Source of the DNA: Bacteroidota bacterium
Lineage (GTDB): Bacteria > Bacteroidota > Bacteroidia > Chitinophagales > Saprospiraceae
Length of the DNA: 64,000 nucleotides
Direction of reading: 5' to 3'
NCBI GenBank assembly: GCA_029567325.1
Contig: JAKQLF010000155.1
Span: forward strand, 1-64,000
A program made the translations under genes and the position numbers. This document shows, piece by piece, positions 1 to 8,752 of this stretch. The notes under the pieces are model-generated. The model searched no databases and was not told the origin of the DNA. It worked only from the letters and a program-made list of their open reading frames with translations. Positions within the stretch are counted from its first letter, which is position 1. The number at the start of each line of letters is the position of its first letter.

Positions 1-443
1 GATTTTACTCCTGCTTTGATGTTATAGGTATTGTCGGTATTTTGCTCCAAATTTAAAGAAACCCCAATGTAAGCTTCACTAAACAGGGGAGACATTACTA
101 AATCTTCCACAAAAGTTTGAATCTCTTTATAATTTGTCGCATTCACTAGCAAATCAGCATCATCCAACCAAAATATAGGCTGACCAAAACCACCAAAAAT
201 TTCATCAATTGCAGTTGTTGCATCATTTTTGAGATTCCCAGAATAATGTATTGCCCATATCAATGCATTTTCTTCTTTGAGATTTTCCTCTAGATTCTTG
301 AATAACTCCCAGCCATATTGACCACATTTTGGACACCAATCTGCGGTCCTTTTGGTAATGAGTTGAAATTGTCGGTTAGTTACCTCTTGCGCAGAAAGGA
401 AAACGGTTGAAAATATAAGTAACGTAAAAATAAATTGCTTCAT
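1..443 (-). CDS. Secreted thioredoxin-like protein (3' end outside the window)
   Basis: The reverse strand from an ATG at 443 stays open to the window edge (147 codons seen). The product starts with a hydrophobic signal peptide ending near LSAQE, so it is probably exported to the periplasm. It then has a WCPKCG motif, a CxxC like the redox-active pair of thioredoxin-fold proteins, followed by a segment matching the usual order of a thioredoxin fold. The stretch after the CxxC (IWAIHYSG and QPIFWLDDAD) suggests a thiol-disulfide or secreted Omp28-like protein in which a T9SS sorting domain often follows, but the C-terminus is not in view, so that part is inference. No neighbour upstream within 140 bases. 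Confidence 0.8.
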   Translation of the reverse strand, partial: MKQFIFTLLIFSTVFLSAQEVTNRQFQLITKRTADWCPKCGQYGWELFKNLEENLKEENALIWAIHYSGNLKNDATTAIDEIFGGFGQPIFWLDDADLLVNATNYKEIQTFVEDLVMSPLFSEAYIGVSLNLEQNTDNTYNIKAGVK

Positions 444-591
444 CGTTTAATGCTGATTTTGTGATTAATGTCAGAATAAAAGAATATAGATCTCCGAGCA
501 ATAGCAAAGATAGGGCATTCCACACCAATAAATCAAGTAATACACAAATTTTTATCTTATATATGCAAAAATATGATAATATATTTGTGCC

Positions 592-1149
592 TTAATTAGA
601 GATGCTAAGGCCTGTATAATCGGGGTTTGAAAATTCATCAATGATGATCAAATGAGGTTTGCTCACCCACAATTTTTCTCTGTAAGTAAAAGGTATAAAA
701 GTTCTGTACATGATCAAAGTATCAAGTCTAGGGATATTCCCAATGTGCGCAACAAAACTCGCAGTATCCAATTTAGAATTGAAACTAATATCTAGCGTTT
801 TTAGATTGCGAAGTTGACTCAAACTTTTGGGCAAAACCGATAAATCTGATGCAGTTATTGAGAGTTTCCTCAAGTTATTCAATTTACCAATTTCTTCTGG
901 TATAGTTAATAGTTTAATGGGCTCATTTGGAACAAGTGTATTTGGTGGATATTTTTTGAAAGTTTTGCTGCCTATGAATATTTGCCTACACGCATCATTT
1001 TTTAGCAAAGCTTCTGGAAATTTCGAAATGGATTGACCCCTTAAGTCTACGACTTCTTGAGATAGTTTTTCTTCTGCCACTTCTGGGCTTTGCTTGCAAG
1101 ATGTGAATATGGTAATCCACAATAACATGGAAATATTTATAATCTTCAT
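592..1149 (-). CDS. Leucine-rich-repeat lipoprotein
   Basis: The 185-residue product begins with a short lipoprotein signal peptide with a lipobox ending FTSC (Cys18), so it should be lipid-anchored in the envelope. From about residue 75 it has leucine-rich repeats of the bacterial type (IPEEIGKLNNLRKLSI, LPKSLSQLRNLKTLDI), about three to four units. Such repeats form a curved protein-binding surface; there is no catalytic motif. It is read alone on the reverse strand between the thioredoxin-like gene and a small forward gene. The partner it binds cannot be deduced from the sequence. The LRR call is firm, the function unknown. Confidence 0.85.
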   Translation of the reverse strand: MKIINISMLLWITIFTSCKQSPEVAEEKLSQEVVDLRGQSISKFPEALLKNDACRQIFIGSKTFKKYPPNTLVPNEPIKLLTIPEEIGKLNNLRKLSITASDLSVLPKSLSQLRNLKTLDISFNSKLDTASFVAHIGNIPRLDTLIMYRTFIPFTYREKLWVSKPHLIIIDEFSNPDYTGLSISN

Positions 1150-1343
1150 ATCACAAAGTTAGGATTTTAAAGAAAGGTATTAAAGAAAATGATTTTTCAT
1201 CTCGCCATAAACCTCACCTGGAACTTTTTTTGAACTCCATGTGGATTGCTTCTGTCAGGGATTGAATCATTATTGGCAGCATAAGTTCTATTTCTGTCAC
1301 ATTAGTTACCAATGATCTCAAGGATTAAGGTCAAATTTGTATC

Positions 1344-1568
1344 ATGAATAAATCAAATCTCATATTAGATAATGGCTTAGTTATCCTCCTTTCTATATTA
1401 ACACTAGGTCTTGCCCCTTTTGCACCAGAACCACACATCTTTGGTAAAGTTAAATGGATACTCGGAGGAGGCGCAGGGATGCAGTTGATGGATTATCTAG
1501 ACTTGCTCATGCATGGCTTGCCTTGGGTGTTTGGTCTTATTTACCTTTATCAGCGGTTTGCAAAATAA
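1344..1568 (+). CDS. Small conserved-looking membrane protein
   Basis: This 74-residue product has two predicted membrane segments (about residues 10-27 and 50-69) joined by a loop with APFAPEPHIFGKVKWI. This loop resembles small proteins annotated as RND-transporter associated or hypothetical in Flavobacteriia, which I recall as sharing the pattern LAPFxPEPHIxGKxxW; that match is from memory. The start ATG follows a spacer with no clear ribosome site, normal in this phylum. It stands alone, 270 bases ahead of the HtrA gene. No function can be assigned. Confidence 0.7.
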   Translation: MNKSNLILDNGLVILLSILTLGLAPFAPEPHIFGKVKWILGGGAGMQLMDYLDLLMHGLPWVFGLIYLYQRFAK

Positions 1569-1701
1569 CTCTGTCCTACATAAGACTTTCCATTTTAGTC
1601 ATTTCAACCTTCGTCGAACATAACTCCATTTTGGACGTTTTTTTGCCGAGTTTGGGTTGATCTGTAGCATATTAATTATTTATTTTGCGTTCAATTTTTA
1701 G

Positions 1702-1718
1702 TATTGAAAACTTCAATA
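1702..1718. promoter_or_regulatory. Short perfect dyad upstream of the HtrA gene
   Basis: TATTGAA, a 3-base spacer and TTCAATA form a 7-bp inverted repeat (9 bp with one mismatch) in the 270-base gap before the protease gene, about 120 bases ahead of its start. It has no T-tract, so a terminator is unlikely. It could be an operator; no regulator is identified. Confidence 0.25.
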
Positions 1719-1838
1719 TTTTAAGGAATTTTTGACACAAAGAATGGAACAATAAAAGTCTATTTCCTATTTATAGGGTTAATTGACTTACATAAAAGCA
1801 TCACAAAATAATTTTCAAAAAATTAAAAAAGAAAGATA

Positions 1839-2984
1839 ATGAAACTACATCACATCATTTTTTTCCTTGGCCTTATAGCGATAGGTTATTATTTTGGTGA
1901 GAAGTATTTGCCAAAAACAACAGAGGAGACGCTTACAGCACCCATCAATGAAACAGAATTGGCAAAACCTGTAGCATATACGGGCAATATTGCTCCGGTA
2001 ACTCAAATATTTGACACAGAAAAAGCTACCATTGCTCTTTTTGAAAAATCAGCACCATCTGTTGCTTATATCACTACCAAAGTAGTTCAAACCAATTATT
2101 TTACCAGAAATGTAGAGGAAATACCTCGCGGAACTGGATCAGGATTTATCTGGGATACGGATGGACACATTGTAACCAATGCGCATGTCATTGCTCAGTC
2201 CAATAAAGCTTATGTCACACTAGCTGATGGAAGTAATTGGGAAGCAGAAGTTATTGGAAAGGAAGACAGCAAGGACCTTGCAGTTTTAAAAATTAAAGCA
2301 CCTGCTGAAAAATTAAATCCACTGCCTATAGGTACATCTGGAGACCTCAAAGTAGGCCAATTTGCCATGGCTATCGGAAATCCTTTTGGACTTGACCAGA
2401 CATTGACTACAGGAGTGGTGAGTGCTTTGGGCAGAGAAATAAAATCTTTGACTGGCAGACCTATCAGAGATGTTGTTCAAACAGATGCAGCCATCAACCC
2501 AGGCAATTCTGGTGGTCCGTTACTAGATAGCAGCGGAAGATTGATTGGAGTAAATACCCAAATTTATAGTCCTTCTGGTACCTCTGCAGGTATTGGCTTT
2601 GCCATCCCGGTAGATGAAGTAAACTGGGTTGTCCCAGAATTGATTAAATACGGTAAAGTAAAAAGACCTACCATCGGAGTTGCGCTTGTTTCACCAAGTG
2701 ATCTTTTGAGGATGGGCATTCAAAATATCAATGGTGCATTGGTAGCTGAAGTAGTACAAAATGGTCCGGCAGAGATTTCTGGTTTAAAAGGTTTTGAAAG
2801 AACAAGCAATGGTGATGTAGAAATGGGAGACATCATCATTGGTGTGGGCCAGGAAAAGGTTGGTAATTACGATGATTTGGTCTTAGCATTAGAAAAATAT
2901 AGAGTCGGAGACAAAGTAAAAGTCATCTTTTTAAGAAATAAAGCCAAGAAGGAAACTGTAGTTACACTTGGAGAACTCATGTAG
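1839..2984 (+). CDS. HtrA/DegP-family trypsin-like serine protease with one PDZ domain
   Basis: A periplasmic, membrane-anchored quality-control protease of family S1C. Residues 5-20 form an uncleaved-looking N-terminal hydrophobic helix. The protease domain (about 65-270) holds the triad His116 (TNAHV), Asp146 (KDLAVLK) and Ser224 (GNSGGP). One PDZ domain follows (about 275-375), so the layout is DegS-like (381 residues, one PDZ) rather than DegP-like (two PDZ). HtrA proteins degrade or sense misfolded envelope proteins. It is followed by a thioredoxin gene with a possible promoter between. A short dyad lies upstream. Confidence 0.95.
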   Translation: MKLHHIIFFLGLIAIGYYFGEKYLPKTTEETLTAPINETELAKPVAYTGNIAPVTQIFDTEKATIALFEKSAPSVAYITTKVVQTNYFTRNVEEIPRGTGSGFIWDTDGHIVTNAHVIAQSNKAYVTLADGSNWEAEVIGKEDSKDLAVLKIKAPAEKLNPLPIGTSGDLKVGQFAMAIGNPFGLDQTLTTGVVSALGREIKSLTGRPIRDVVQTDAAINPGNSGGPLLDSSGRLIGVNTQIYSPSGTSAGIGFAIPVDEVNWVVPELIKYGKVKRPTIGVALVSPSDLLRMGIQNINGALVAEVVQNGPAEISGLKGFERTSNGDVEMGDIIIGVGQEKVGNYDDLVLALEKYRVGDKVKVIFLRNKAKKETVVTLGELM

Positions 2985-2995
2985 CTATACATTTG
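2968..2995 (+). promoter_or_regulatory. Possible Bacteroidota-type promoter for the trx-pdxH run
   Basis: TACATTTG at 2988-2995 fits the -7 consensus TAnnTTTG, with TTG 17 bases upstream as a weak -33 element. It overlaps the end of the protease gene and lies about 100 bases before the thioredoxin ATG. Confidence 0.35.
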
Positions 2996-3097
2996 TTGAT
3001 ATAACAAACGAAATATGGATTGACCAGAATTATTGCAACAAGAAAATGGTCAAGTTCCATTGCGATTGGTATATATTTAATCATACAAATTATAAAC

Positions 3098-3400
3098 ATG
3101 AATTTCACAGATTTAATCAATTCAGAAACTCCACTACTCATTGATTTCTATGCAGACTGGTGTGGACCTTGTAAAGTTTTGAGCCCCATCATTCAGGATG
3201 TAAAGAATGACATGGGAGAAAAAATAAAAGTGGTAAAAATTGATGTAGATGCCAACCAAGCCCTTTCACAAAAACTGCAGGTTATGAGCATACCAACCAT
3301 CATGGTTTACAAAAAAGGTGAACTTTTATGGCGTGCATCAGGTGTACAAACCAAACAAGCTTTGATTTCAAAATTAAATGAGTTTGCAACAGACAATTGA
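3098..3400 (+). CDS. trxA: Thioredoxin
   Basis: A cytoplasmic dithiol reductant of about 100 residues. The classical active site WCGPCK is at Cys22/Cys25, and the cis-proline region is MSIPTIMVYKKGE. I start at the ATG at 3098: an upstream in-frame extension gives 26 residues that no thioredoxin has, while this start yields a normal fold and length. The stop overlaps the start region of pdxH. The family reduces disulfides in ribonucleotide reductase, peroxiredoxins and others; a Bcp peroxiredoxin is encoded at 19.9 kb. Several paralogues are likely in this genome, so it may not be the housekeeping one. Confidence 0.93.
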   Translation: MNFTDLINSETPLLIDFYADWCGPCKVLSPIIQDVKNDMGEKIKVVKIDVDANQALSQKLQVMSIPTIMVYKKGELLWRASGVQTKQALISKLNEFATDN

Positions 3401-3402
3401 TT

Positions 3403-4047
3403 ATGGAAATAGACATCGCAAGTTTAAGAGTAAACTATGCACAAACTAGTTTGGACATCACAGATGTAGATCCCAATCCTTTTCACCAGTTTTCAAAATG
3501 GTTTAAAGAAGCAACTCAAAGTAAAGTCAAAGAACCAAATGCAATGGTATTGTCAACCTGTGGAAATGACCATTTTCCTGAAAGTCGGACAGTTTTGTTG
3601 AAAGGTTTTGATGAAAATGGGTTTACGTTTTATACTAATTATGAAAGTGACAAAGGCAAACAACTTGCTGAAAACAATCAGTGCACATTATTGTTTCTAT
3701 GGTTGGATCTAGAAAGGCAGGTGCGCATAAAAGGTACTGCAAGTAAAGTGAATCGGTCAGAAAGTGAAGAATATTTTCATTCTAGACCAAGAGAAAGCCA
3801 AATCGGCGCATGGACCTCACCACAAAGTAAGGAGATCCCGTCGAGGCAATACTTGGAGTCAAAATATACAACAGAAGTAGAAAAATTTGCTGACCAGGAA
3901 GTGATATCTCTTCCAGATTTTTGGGGAGGGTACCAAATAAACCCAATTGAGTTTGAGTTTTGGCAAGGAAGACCAAGTAGATTACATGATAGAATCACTT
4001 ACAAAAGAACAGAGGATAAATGGAAGATTGTGCGACTGGCACCGTAA
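3403..4047 (+). CDS. pdxH: Pyridoxine/pyridoxamine 5'-phosphate oxidase
   Basis: An FMN enzyme that oxidises pyridoxine or pyridoxamine phosphate with oxygen to pyridoxal phosphate, the last step of the B6 salvage route. The 214 residues are full length. Visible signatures are PNAMVLST, the FMN-contact stretch SRTVLLKGFDENGFTFYTNYES, and the diagnostic C-terminal WQGRPSRLHDR ending in RLAP. A TTG six bases upstream is also possible, but the ATG at 3403 lies just after the thioredoxin stop and is preferred. The window has several PLP enzymes that would use the product, but no direct operon link. Confidence 0.96.
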   Translation: MEIDIASLRVNYAQTSLDITDVDPNPFHQFSKWFKEATQSKVKEPNAMVLSTCGNDHFPESRTVLLKGFDENGFTFYTNYESDKGKQLAENNQCTLLFLWLDLERQVRIKGTASKVNRSESEEYFHSRPRESQIGAWTSPQSKEIPSRQYLESKYTTEVEKFADQEVISLPDFWGGYQINPIEFEFWQGRPSRLHDRITYKRTEDKWKIVRLAP

Positions 4048-4084
4048 ATTCCTTATCTTGTAGCAAATATGGATAGCGACATAA

Positions 4085-5260
4085 ATGATTTTTAAATTAA
4101 CGGAAGAACAAAAAGCAATACAAGAAGCTGCGCGAGACTTTGCGAATACCGTTTTGCTTCCTGGAGTGGTCGAACGTGATCGGGCTATGGAATATCCACA
4201 GGATCAAGTAAAGCAAATGTCTGCAATGGGATTCATGGGCATGATGGTTGATCCTGAGTTTGGCGGTTTGGGCATGGATACGCTTTCTTATGCTATTGTC
4301 ATTGAAGAGTTAGCAAAAATTGATGCTTCCGCTGCAATTATTATGTCAGTAAATAATTCACTTGTTGCATGGGGCATCAATGAATATGGTAGTCAGCAAC
4401 AAAAGGAAAAATACCTCACCAAAATTAGTTCTGGCGAATGGATGGGTTGTTTTTGCCTTTCTGAACCAGAAGCGGGTAGTGATGCAACTTCACAATCAAC
4501 CATTGCTGAAGATAAAGGTGATCATTATTTAATAAATGGTACAAAAAACTGGATATCAAACGGGGCTACCTCCAAGTTACACTTGGTCATAGCACAAACG
4601 CATCCTGAGCTCAAACATAAAGGCATCAATGCAATACTTGTTGAAGCCGACACGCCTGGTGTGCAGATAGGAACTAAGGAGGACAAGATGGGTATCAGGT
4701 CATCAGATACTACTTCGATCATGTACAATGATGTAATAGTTCCAAAAGAAAATAGAATTGGTCCTGAGGGTTTTGGTTTTAAACTGGCTATGAAAACCTT
4801 GGATGGTGGACGCATAGGTGTTGCAGCTCAAGCTGTAGGCATAGCTGCTGGCGCTCTTCAGTTATCATTAAAATATAGTAAAGAAAGAAAAACTTTTGGA
4901 GTGCCTATTGCTGACCACCAAGCCATCGCTTTTAAATTGGCAGATATGGCAACAGAAGTAGAATGTGCAAGACAATTACTTTACCATTCGGCTTATTTAA
5001 AAGACAAAGGCAAGGAATATAGCAAAGCAGCCGCAATGGCCAAAGTTTTTGCTTCGGAAGTGGCAATGAAACATACAACAGAGGCTGTGCAAATCCACGG
5101 AGGCTACGGTTATGTCAAAGAATATCACGTTGAGCGTCTTATGCGCGATGCAAAAATCACACAAATTTATGAAGGAACCTCTGAAATTCAGCGCTTGGTT
5201 ATTTCAAGGTCTATATTGCAGGGCAATGTCTATGAACCTATATTTGTAAATAATGGGTAG
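4085..5260 (+). CDS. Acyl-CoA dehydrogenase
   Basis: A 391-residue FAD enzyme that introduces a trans-2,3 double bond into an acyl-CoA and passes electrons to ETF (EtfAB is at 41.2-42.9 kb). The N-terminal helical domain, the middle beta domain with CFCLSEPEAGSDA, and the C-terminal helical domain are all present. The catalytic base is the Glu in IYEGTSEIQR (about residue 363), the placement of short-chain/butyryl-CoA enzymes. KNWISNGATS contacts FAD. The chain length is not decidable by eye; the match looks like the short-chain group. Its end overlaps the next gene by 8 bases. Confidence 0.95.
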   Translation: MIFKLTEEQKAIQEAARDFANTVLLPGVVERDRAMEYPQDQVKQMSAMGFMGMMVDPEFGGLGMDTLSYAIVIEELAKIDASAAIIMSVNNSLVAWGINEYGSQQQKEKYLTKISSGEWMGCFCLSEPEAGSDATSQSTIAEDKGDHYLINGTKNWISNGATSKLHLVIAQTHPELKHKGINAILVEADTPGVQIGTKEDKMGIRSSDTTSIMYNDVIVPKENRIGPEGFGFKLAMKTLDGGRIGVAAQAVGIAAGALQLSLKYSKERKTFGVPIADHQAIAFKLADMATEVECARQLLYHSAYLKDKGKEYSKAAAMAKVFASEVAMKHTTEAVQIHGGYGYVKEYHVERLMRDAKITQIYEGTSEIQRLVISRSILQGNVYEPIFVNNG

Positions 5261-6329
5261 ATCATTCACAATTGCAGTCATTCAGGGTATACCACTCAAG
5301 GTTCACTGGTCATTTAGTCTATTGATCCTTTTTGTTATTTATACCGGTATTTCAGATGGTCTTGATTTACAAAGGTCGCTTGTTTTTGCAGCTTATATTT
5401 TAGTACTTTTTACATGCGTTGTTTTACACGAATATGGTCACGCTCTTGCCGCAAAAAGATACAATGTCAATACCAAAGACATCATACTTAGCCCTATTGG
5501 CGGAATTGCAAGGTTGGAAAAGCTACCAGAAAAGCCCATAGAAGAATTTGTAATTGCTATTGCAGGGCCATTGGTAAATGTGGTCATTGCTATCGTTCTT
5601 TCGGCCATCATTTTGACAACTTCAGACTTTACCCTATTTCCAAAAGTGGAAGATATTACTCAAGTCAATACAGTTAGTGATTTTGGGAGATACATTGTTA
5701 TTTTAAACATTGTGCTTTTTGTTTTTAATCTAATTCCAGCTTTTCCAATGGATGGCGGTCGAATATTGAGATCGCTTTTGGCAATGCGGATAGGTAGAAG
5801 AAAGGCGACCAATATAGCTAGTGTCATCGGCAGAATATTAGCTGTTGGTTTCATTGGCTTTGCCATTTATACTGATCAAATAACCCTTGCTTTGATTGGC
5901 TTCTTTATTTTTAGTTCTGCGGGAGCAGAGGCAAAATATACCAATACATACGCTATTTTGGAAGAATTGGCAGCCATTGATGTCATGAAAACTCAATTTA
6001 CTAAGCTTCATTTATCTGATATTTTTGCCATGCCGATTGATTTGCGGCGACGAAATATAGAATCCAATTTTTTAATTTTTGATTCATTGGGTTATATCAG
6101 CGGTAGTCTACCAGAGGCCTATGTAGAAGAAGCTGAAAAAAGAAAACTGGAAGACCAGCCTGTGACTTCAATGATGTCACCCAAAATAGAATATGTTTCA
6201 CCAAACTCTTCTGTGAAAGATATTTTCGAAATCATGAATACCAAAGGTCTTGGCATTGTGGCTGTGGGAGACATCAATAAATTACTTGGCGTCATAGATC
6301 GTAACACCATCAGAAACTTACTAGCTTAG
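5253..6329 (+). CDS. Site-2 (M50) membrane metalloprotease with C-terminal CBS domain
   Basis: A zinc protease that cuts within the membrane. Zinc ligands are HEYGH (His59, Glu60, His63) and the Asp of AFPMDGGR (Asp167). Five to six hydrophobic segments span about residues 15-215. A CBS domain follows at about 295-355 (PVTSMMSPKIEYVSPNSSV), with a degenerate preceding half; CBS pairs often bind adenine nucleotides. The layout matches the SpoIVFB/Rv2869c-like M50B group. It overlaps the acyl-CoA dehydrogenase by 8 bases, so the two are probably co-transcribed. Its substrate is not known. An anti-sigma factor would be typical for the family, and three ECF sigma genes occur in this window, but no link is shown. 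Confidence 0.9.
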   Translation: MGRSFTIAVIQGIPLKVHWSFSLLILFVIYTGISDGLDLQRSLVFAAYILVLFTCVVLHEYGHALAAKRYNVNTKDIILSPIGGIARLEKLPEKPIEEFVIAIAGPLVNVVIAIVLSAIILTTSDFTLFPKVEDITQVNTVSDFGRYIVILNIVLFVFNLIPAFPMDGGRILRSLLAMRIGRRKATNIASVIGRILAVGFIGFAIYTDQITLALIGFFIFSSAGAEAKYTNTYAILEELAAIDVMKTQFTKLHLSDIFAMPIDLRRRNIESNFLIFDSLGYISGSLPEAYVEEAEKRKLEDQPVTSMMSPKIEYVSPNSSVKDIFEIMNTKGLGIVAVGDINKLLGVIDRNTIRNLLA

Positions 6330-6345
6330 TAAAAAAGCAGCATGT

Positions 6346-7167
6346 ATGCAGGAAAAATTTGTCTTACTTGGAAACCAGCAAGGATCCCCGCTTCTACTTT
6401 ACCACGCGAATGCTTACATGCCAGAGCTCTACATTCCTTTTATCAGACAATTATCTGGCTATAAGGTCACCGCATTGCGTCAACGACCTTTGTGGGACAA
6501 AAGAGTTCAAAAAATTAAAGATTGGGATATATTCACGCAAGATCTAATAACATTTTGCGATGAAAATCAAATTTCCAAAATTGATGTCATAGGACATTCT
6601 TTGGGGGCAGTTGCAATATGGAAGGCATTATCTCAGCGACCTGATCTGTTTAATAAAGTTGTACTGATTGATCCAGTTATTTTGCCTGAGGAGACGGTGC
6701 GTTGGGTAAGTTTATTGCCTTATAAACTAAAAGAAAGAATAAGGCCAGTCATTAAGATCGCTTCATTGAGAAGAAATCAATGGTCTACTAGGGAAGAAGC
6801 CAGGTTGCATCTCGGCAGTAAAGGCGTATTCAAAAAGATGGACCCTGAAGTTTTTGATCTTTTTATTGAATATGGTATTATACCAAATGAAAATGGATTT
6901 ACCCTTGCATTTCCCAGAGAGTGGGAAGCTATGATTTATGCTTCGCCAGAAAATACCTGGAAGTTCATGTCTAAAACCACCAAACGGATTCTCATCATTA
7001 AAGCTCAGCATTCCAATGTGATCTCAAACGAAACATGGGAAAAAGTGAAAACAAAAAATAACAATAATTTGTATGTCGAAATGGAGGAGGTTGGCCATTT
7101 GATTCCATTCGAAAAACCCAAGGAAATTGGCACAATGATTGCAACATTCTTAGAGAGCAAAGGTTAA
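6346..7167 (+). CDS. Alpha/beta-fold hydrolase
   Basis: A 273-residue hydrolase or esterase-like enzyme. The nucleophile elbow is GHSLG with Ser85, and the family His is most likely in VGHLIPFEKP (about residue 246). There is no signal peptide, so it is cytoplasmic. It lies 16 bases after the M50 protease gene and probably ends that run. The oxyanion-region start LLYHANAYM is typical of the fold. The substrate cannot be told; the fold covers esterases, thioesterases and dehalogenases. Confidence 0.85.
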   Translation: MQEKFVLLGNQQGSPLLLYHANAYMPELYIPFIRQLSGYKVTALRQRPLWDKRVQKIKDWDIFTQDLITFCDENQISKIDVIGHSLGAVAIWKALSQRPDLFNKVVLIDPVILPEETVRWVSLLPYKLKERIRPVIKIASLRRNQWSTREEARLHLGSKGVFKKMDPEVFDLFIEYGIIPNENGFTLAFPREWEAMIYASPENTWKFMSKTTKRILIIKAQHSNVISNETWEKVKTKNNNNLYVEMEEVGHLIPFEKPKEIGTMIATFLESKG

Positions 7168-7214
7168 CAAAAACATATTTTATAATAAATATATAAAAAA
7201 TATTTCCTCTGGAA

Positions 7215-7245
7215 TTGTGTAGTTAATTTTTTCAGTATATATTTG
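7215..7245 (+). promoter_or_regulatory. Bacteroidota-type promoter of the first ECF sigma gene
   Basis: TTG at 7215-7217, a 20-base spacer, then TATATTTG at 7238-7245. This is the TTG-N20-TAnnTTTG layout seen at two other sites here. The start of transcription would be about 7252, giving a leader of about 90 bases before the ATG at 7341. Confidence 0.55.
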
Positions 7246-7340
7246 AACTTCATTATAATCATTTTAAACAAAATCTTGCCTATAGGTAATACATCTACAC
7301 TATTTTTTTAAGGATTTTCACTTATTAATAATTAGCTGTT

Positions 7341-7931
7341 ATGAATGTATTACAACTTACCGATCAAGCTCTGATCGAAAATTATCTTAAAGGCAACGAC
7401 AAAGCTTTCGAAGTTTTACTTACCAGACACCGTGATAGAGTTTACACGTCTATTTACATGTTTGTAAAGGATCATGAACTAGCTGAAGATCTATTTCAAG
7501 ATGTATTTATTAAGATTGTTGACACGATCAGGAGAGGTGGATACAATCATGAAGGTAAATTCATCCAATGGGCTTTGAGGATTTCCTACAATCTATGTGT
7601 TGACCATTTCAGAAGGTCCAAAAGAAGGACGAAGGTATCTCCAACTGAAACATTTGACATACTGGAAGTTATAGAAACTCCTGAAGATAATATGGAGGAT
7701 ACCATTATCAAAAATCAATCCTATACAAAACTCAGAGAGCTCATTGAAAACTTACCTGCTGAACAAAGAGAGGTGGTAATGTTGAGACACTATGCAGACA
7801 TGAGTTTTAAAGAAATTTCTATGCTTACCAAGGTGAGTATCAACACTGCTTTGGGCAGAATGAGATATGCCTTGATCAACATCAGGAAAATGATGACAGA
7901 GCAAGAACACATCATGGCAGAAGTATTCTAG
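7341..7931 (+). CDS. ECF-type RNA polymerase sigma factor
   Basis: A 196-residue sigma-70 family protein of the extracytoplasmic-function class. Region 2 is at about 25-95 (ELAEDLFQDVFIKI, then IQWALRISYNLCVDHFRR) and region 4 at about 130-185 (RHYADMSFKEISMLTKVSINTALGRM, a helix-turn-helix that reads the -35). No region 1.1 or 3 is present. No anti-sigma gene is next to it: upstream is an unrelated run, and downstream are convergent genes. It may therefore act as a free or transcriptionally controlled ECF factor, which is common in Bacteroidota. Confidence 0.92.
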   Translation: MNVLQLTDQALIENYLKGNDKAFEVLLTRHRDRVYTSIYMFVKDHELAEDLFQDVFIKIVDTIRRGGYNHEGKFIQWALRISYNLCVDHFRRSKRRTKVSPTETFDILEVIETPEDNMEDTIIKNQSYTKLRELIENLPAEQREVVMLRHYADMSFKEISMLTKVSINTALGRMRYALINIRKMMTEQEHIMAEVF

Positions 7932-7960
7932 AAAAAAGATTGCATTCAAACGCTATATAG

Positions 7961-8752
7961 CTAAAATGATAATTCACCGGAAACACTCAGGCCAAATAGA
8001 GCATAATCATATTTGGCCGGGTCTACCGGATCTAGTGTACGGCAAAATGAAGTAACTTCTTCTACCAACTTCCAATCCCGCTGTTGACGTTCAGCAAGAC
8101 CATAATGTCTTACCACTCTATCCACATGTAAATCATAAGGTATCATCAAAGCGGATGTAGGAATGTTTTTCCATATTCCAAAATCCACGCCATTGGTGTC
8201 TTGTCTCACCATCCATCTCATAAACATATTGAGTCTTTTGCAGGTACTGCCTCTTTCTGGGCTGGGTAAGTGTTTTTTGGTCCTTTCCAATCCTTCTGAA
8301 AGACTAAAAAATAATTTATGAAATTTTGTAAGTGATGTAGCCATGTCAAAGGGCTGATCATCAAAAATAAAAACTTCCTCCAGACTTTGGTGGTCAAGAT
8401 ATATTTGTTTTAGAGCTGCAATAAAATAAAGGGTATCGTCAGAAAGGAAAGTACGATGTTTGAATTTTTCAAATGGAAGCAAGTCAGCTGCCGTATGGTT
8501 GGTGATAAAATCATGAGGAGCGTTGTCCATCAATTCAAACAATGATATAGACTTATTGATGATCGTTTTTCTTTGGCCCCATGATAATACTGCGGTCCAA
8601 AAGCCGGTTATTTCAATATCTTGCTTTTTGCTATAGCTATGTGGAATGGAAATAGGATCATCTTCGATAAACTCTGGACGATTGTAGCGAGCTACTTTAT
8701 CGTCCAGAAATATCTTTATGTCTTGATGTGAAAATTGTCCTACTTTATTCAA
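7961..8752 (-). CDS. TIGR02757/DUF2400 family protein
   Basis: A 263-residue protein of the TIGR02757 family, restricted largely to Bacteroidota and relatives, of unknown function. I recognise the family pattern in the region after the start: [23 protein letters not shown] and later [10 protein letters not shown]-like and [11 protein letters not shown]. The latter with a nearby [11 protein letters not shown] resembles the endonuclease III/HhH glycosylase C-terminal half, so a DNA-repair relation has been suggested for such sequences; I treat that as tentative. It follows infB with an 8-base overlap and is probably the last gene of the rimP operon. Confidence 0.85.
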   Translation of the reverse strand: MNKVGQFSHQDIKIFLDDKVARYNRPEFIEDDPISIPHSYSKKQDIEITGFWTAVLSWGQRKTIINKSISLFELMDNAPHDFITNHTAADLLPFEKFKHRTFLSDDTLYFIAALKQIYLDHQSLEEVFIFDDQPFDMATSLTKFHKLFFSLSEGLERTKKHLPSPERGSTCKRLNMFMRWMVRQDTNGVDFGIWKNIPTSALMIPYDLHVDRVVRHYGLAERQQRDWKLVEEVTSFCRTLDPVDPAKYDYALFGLSVSGELSF

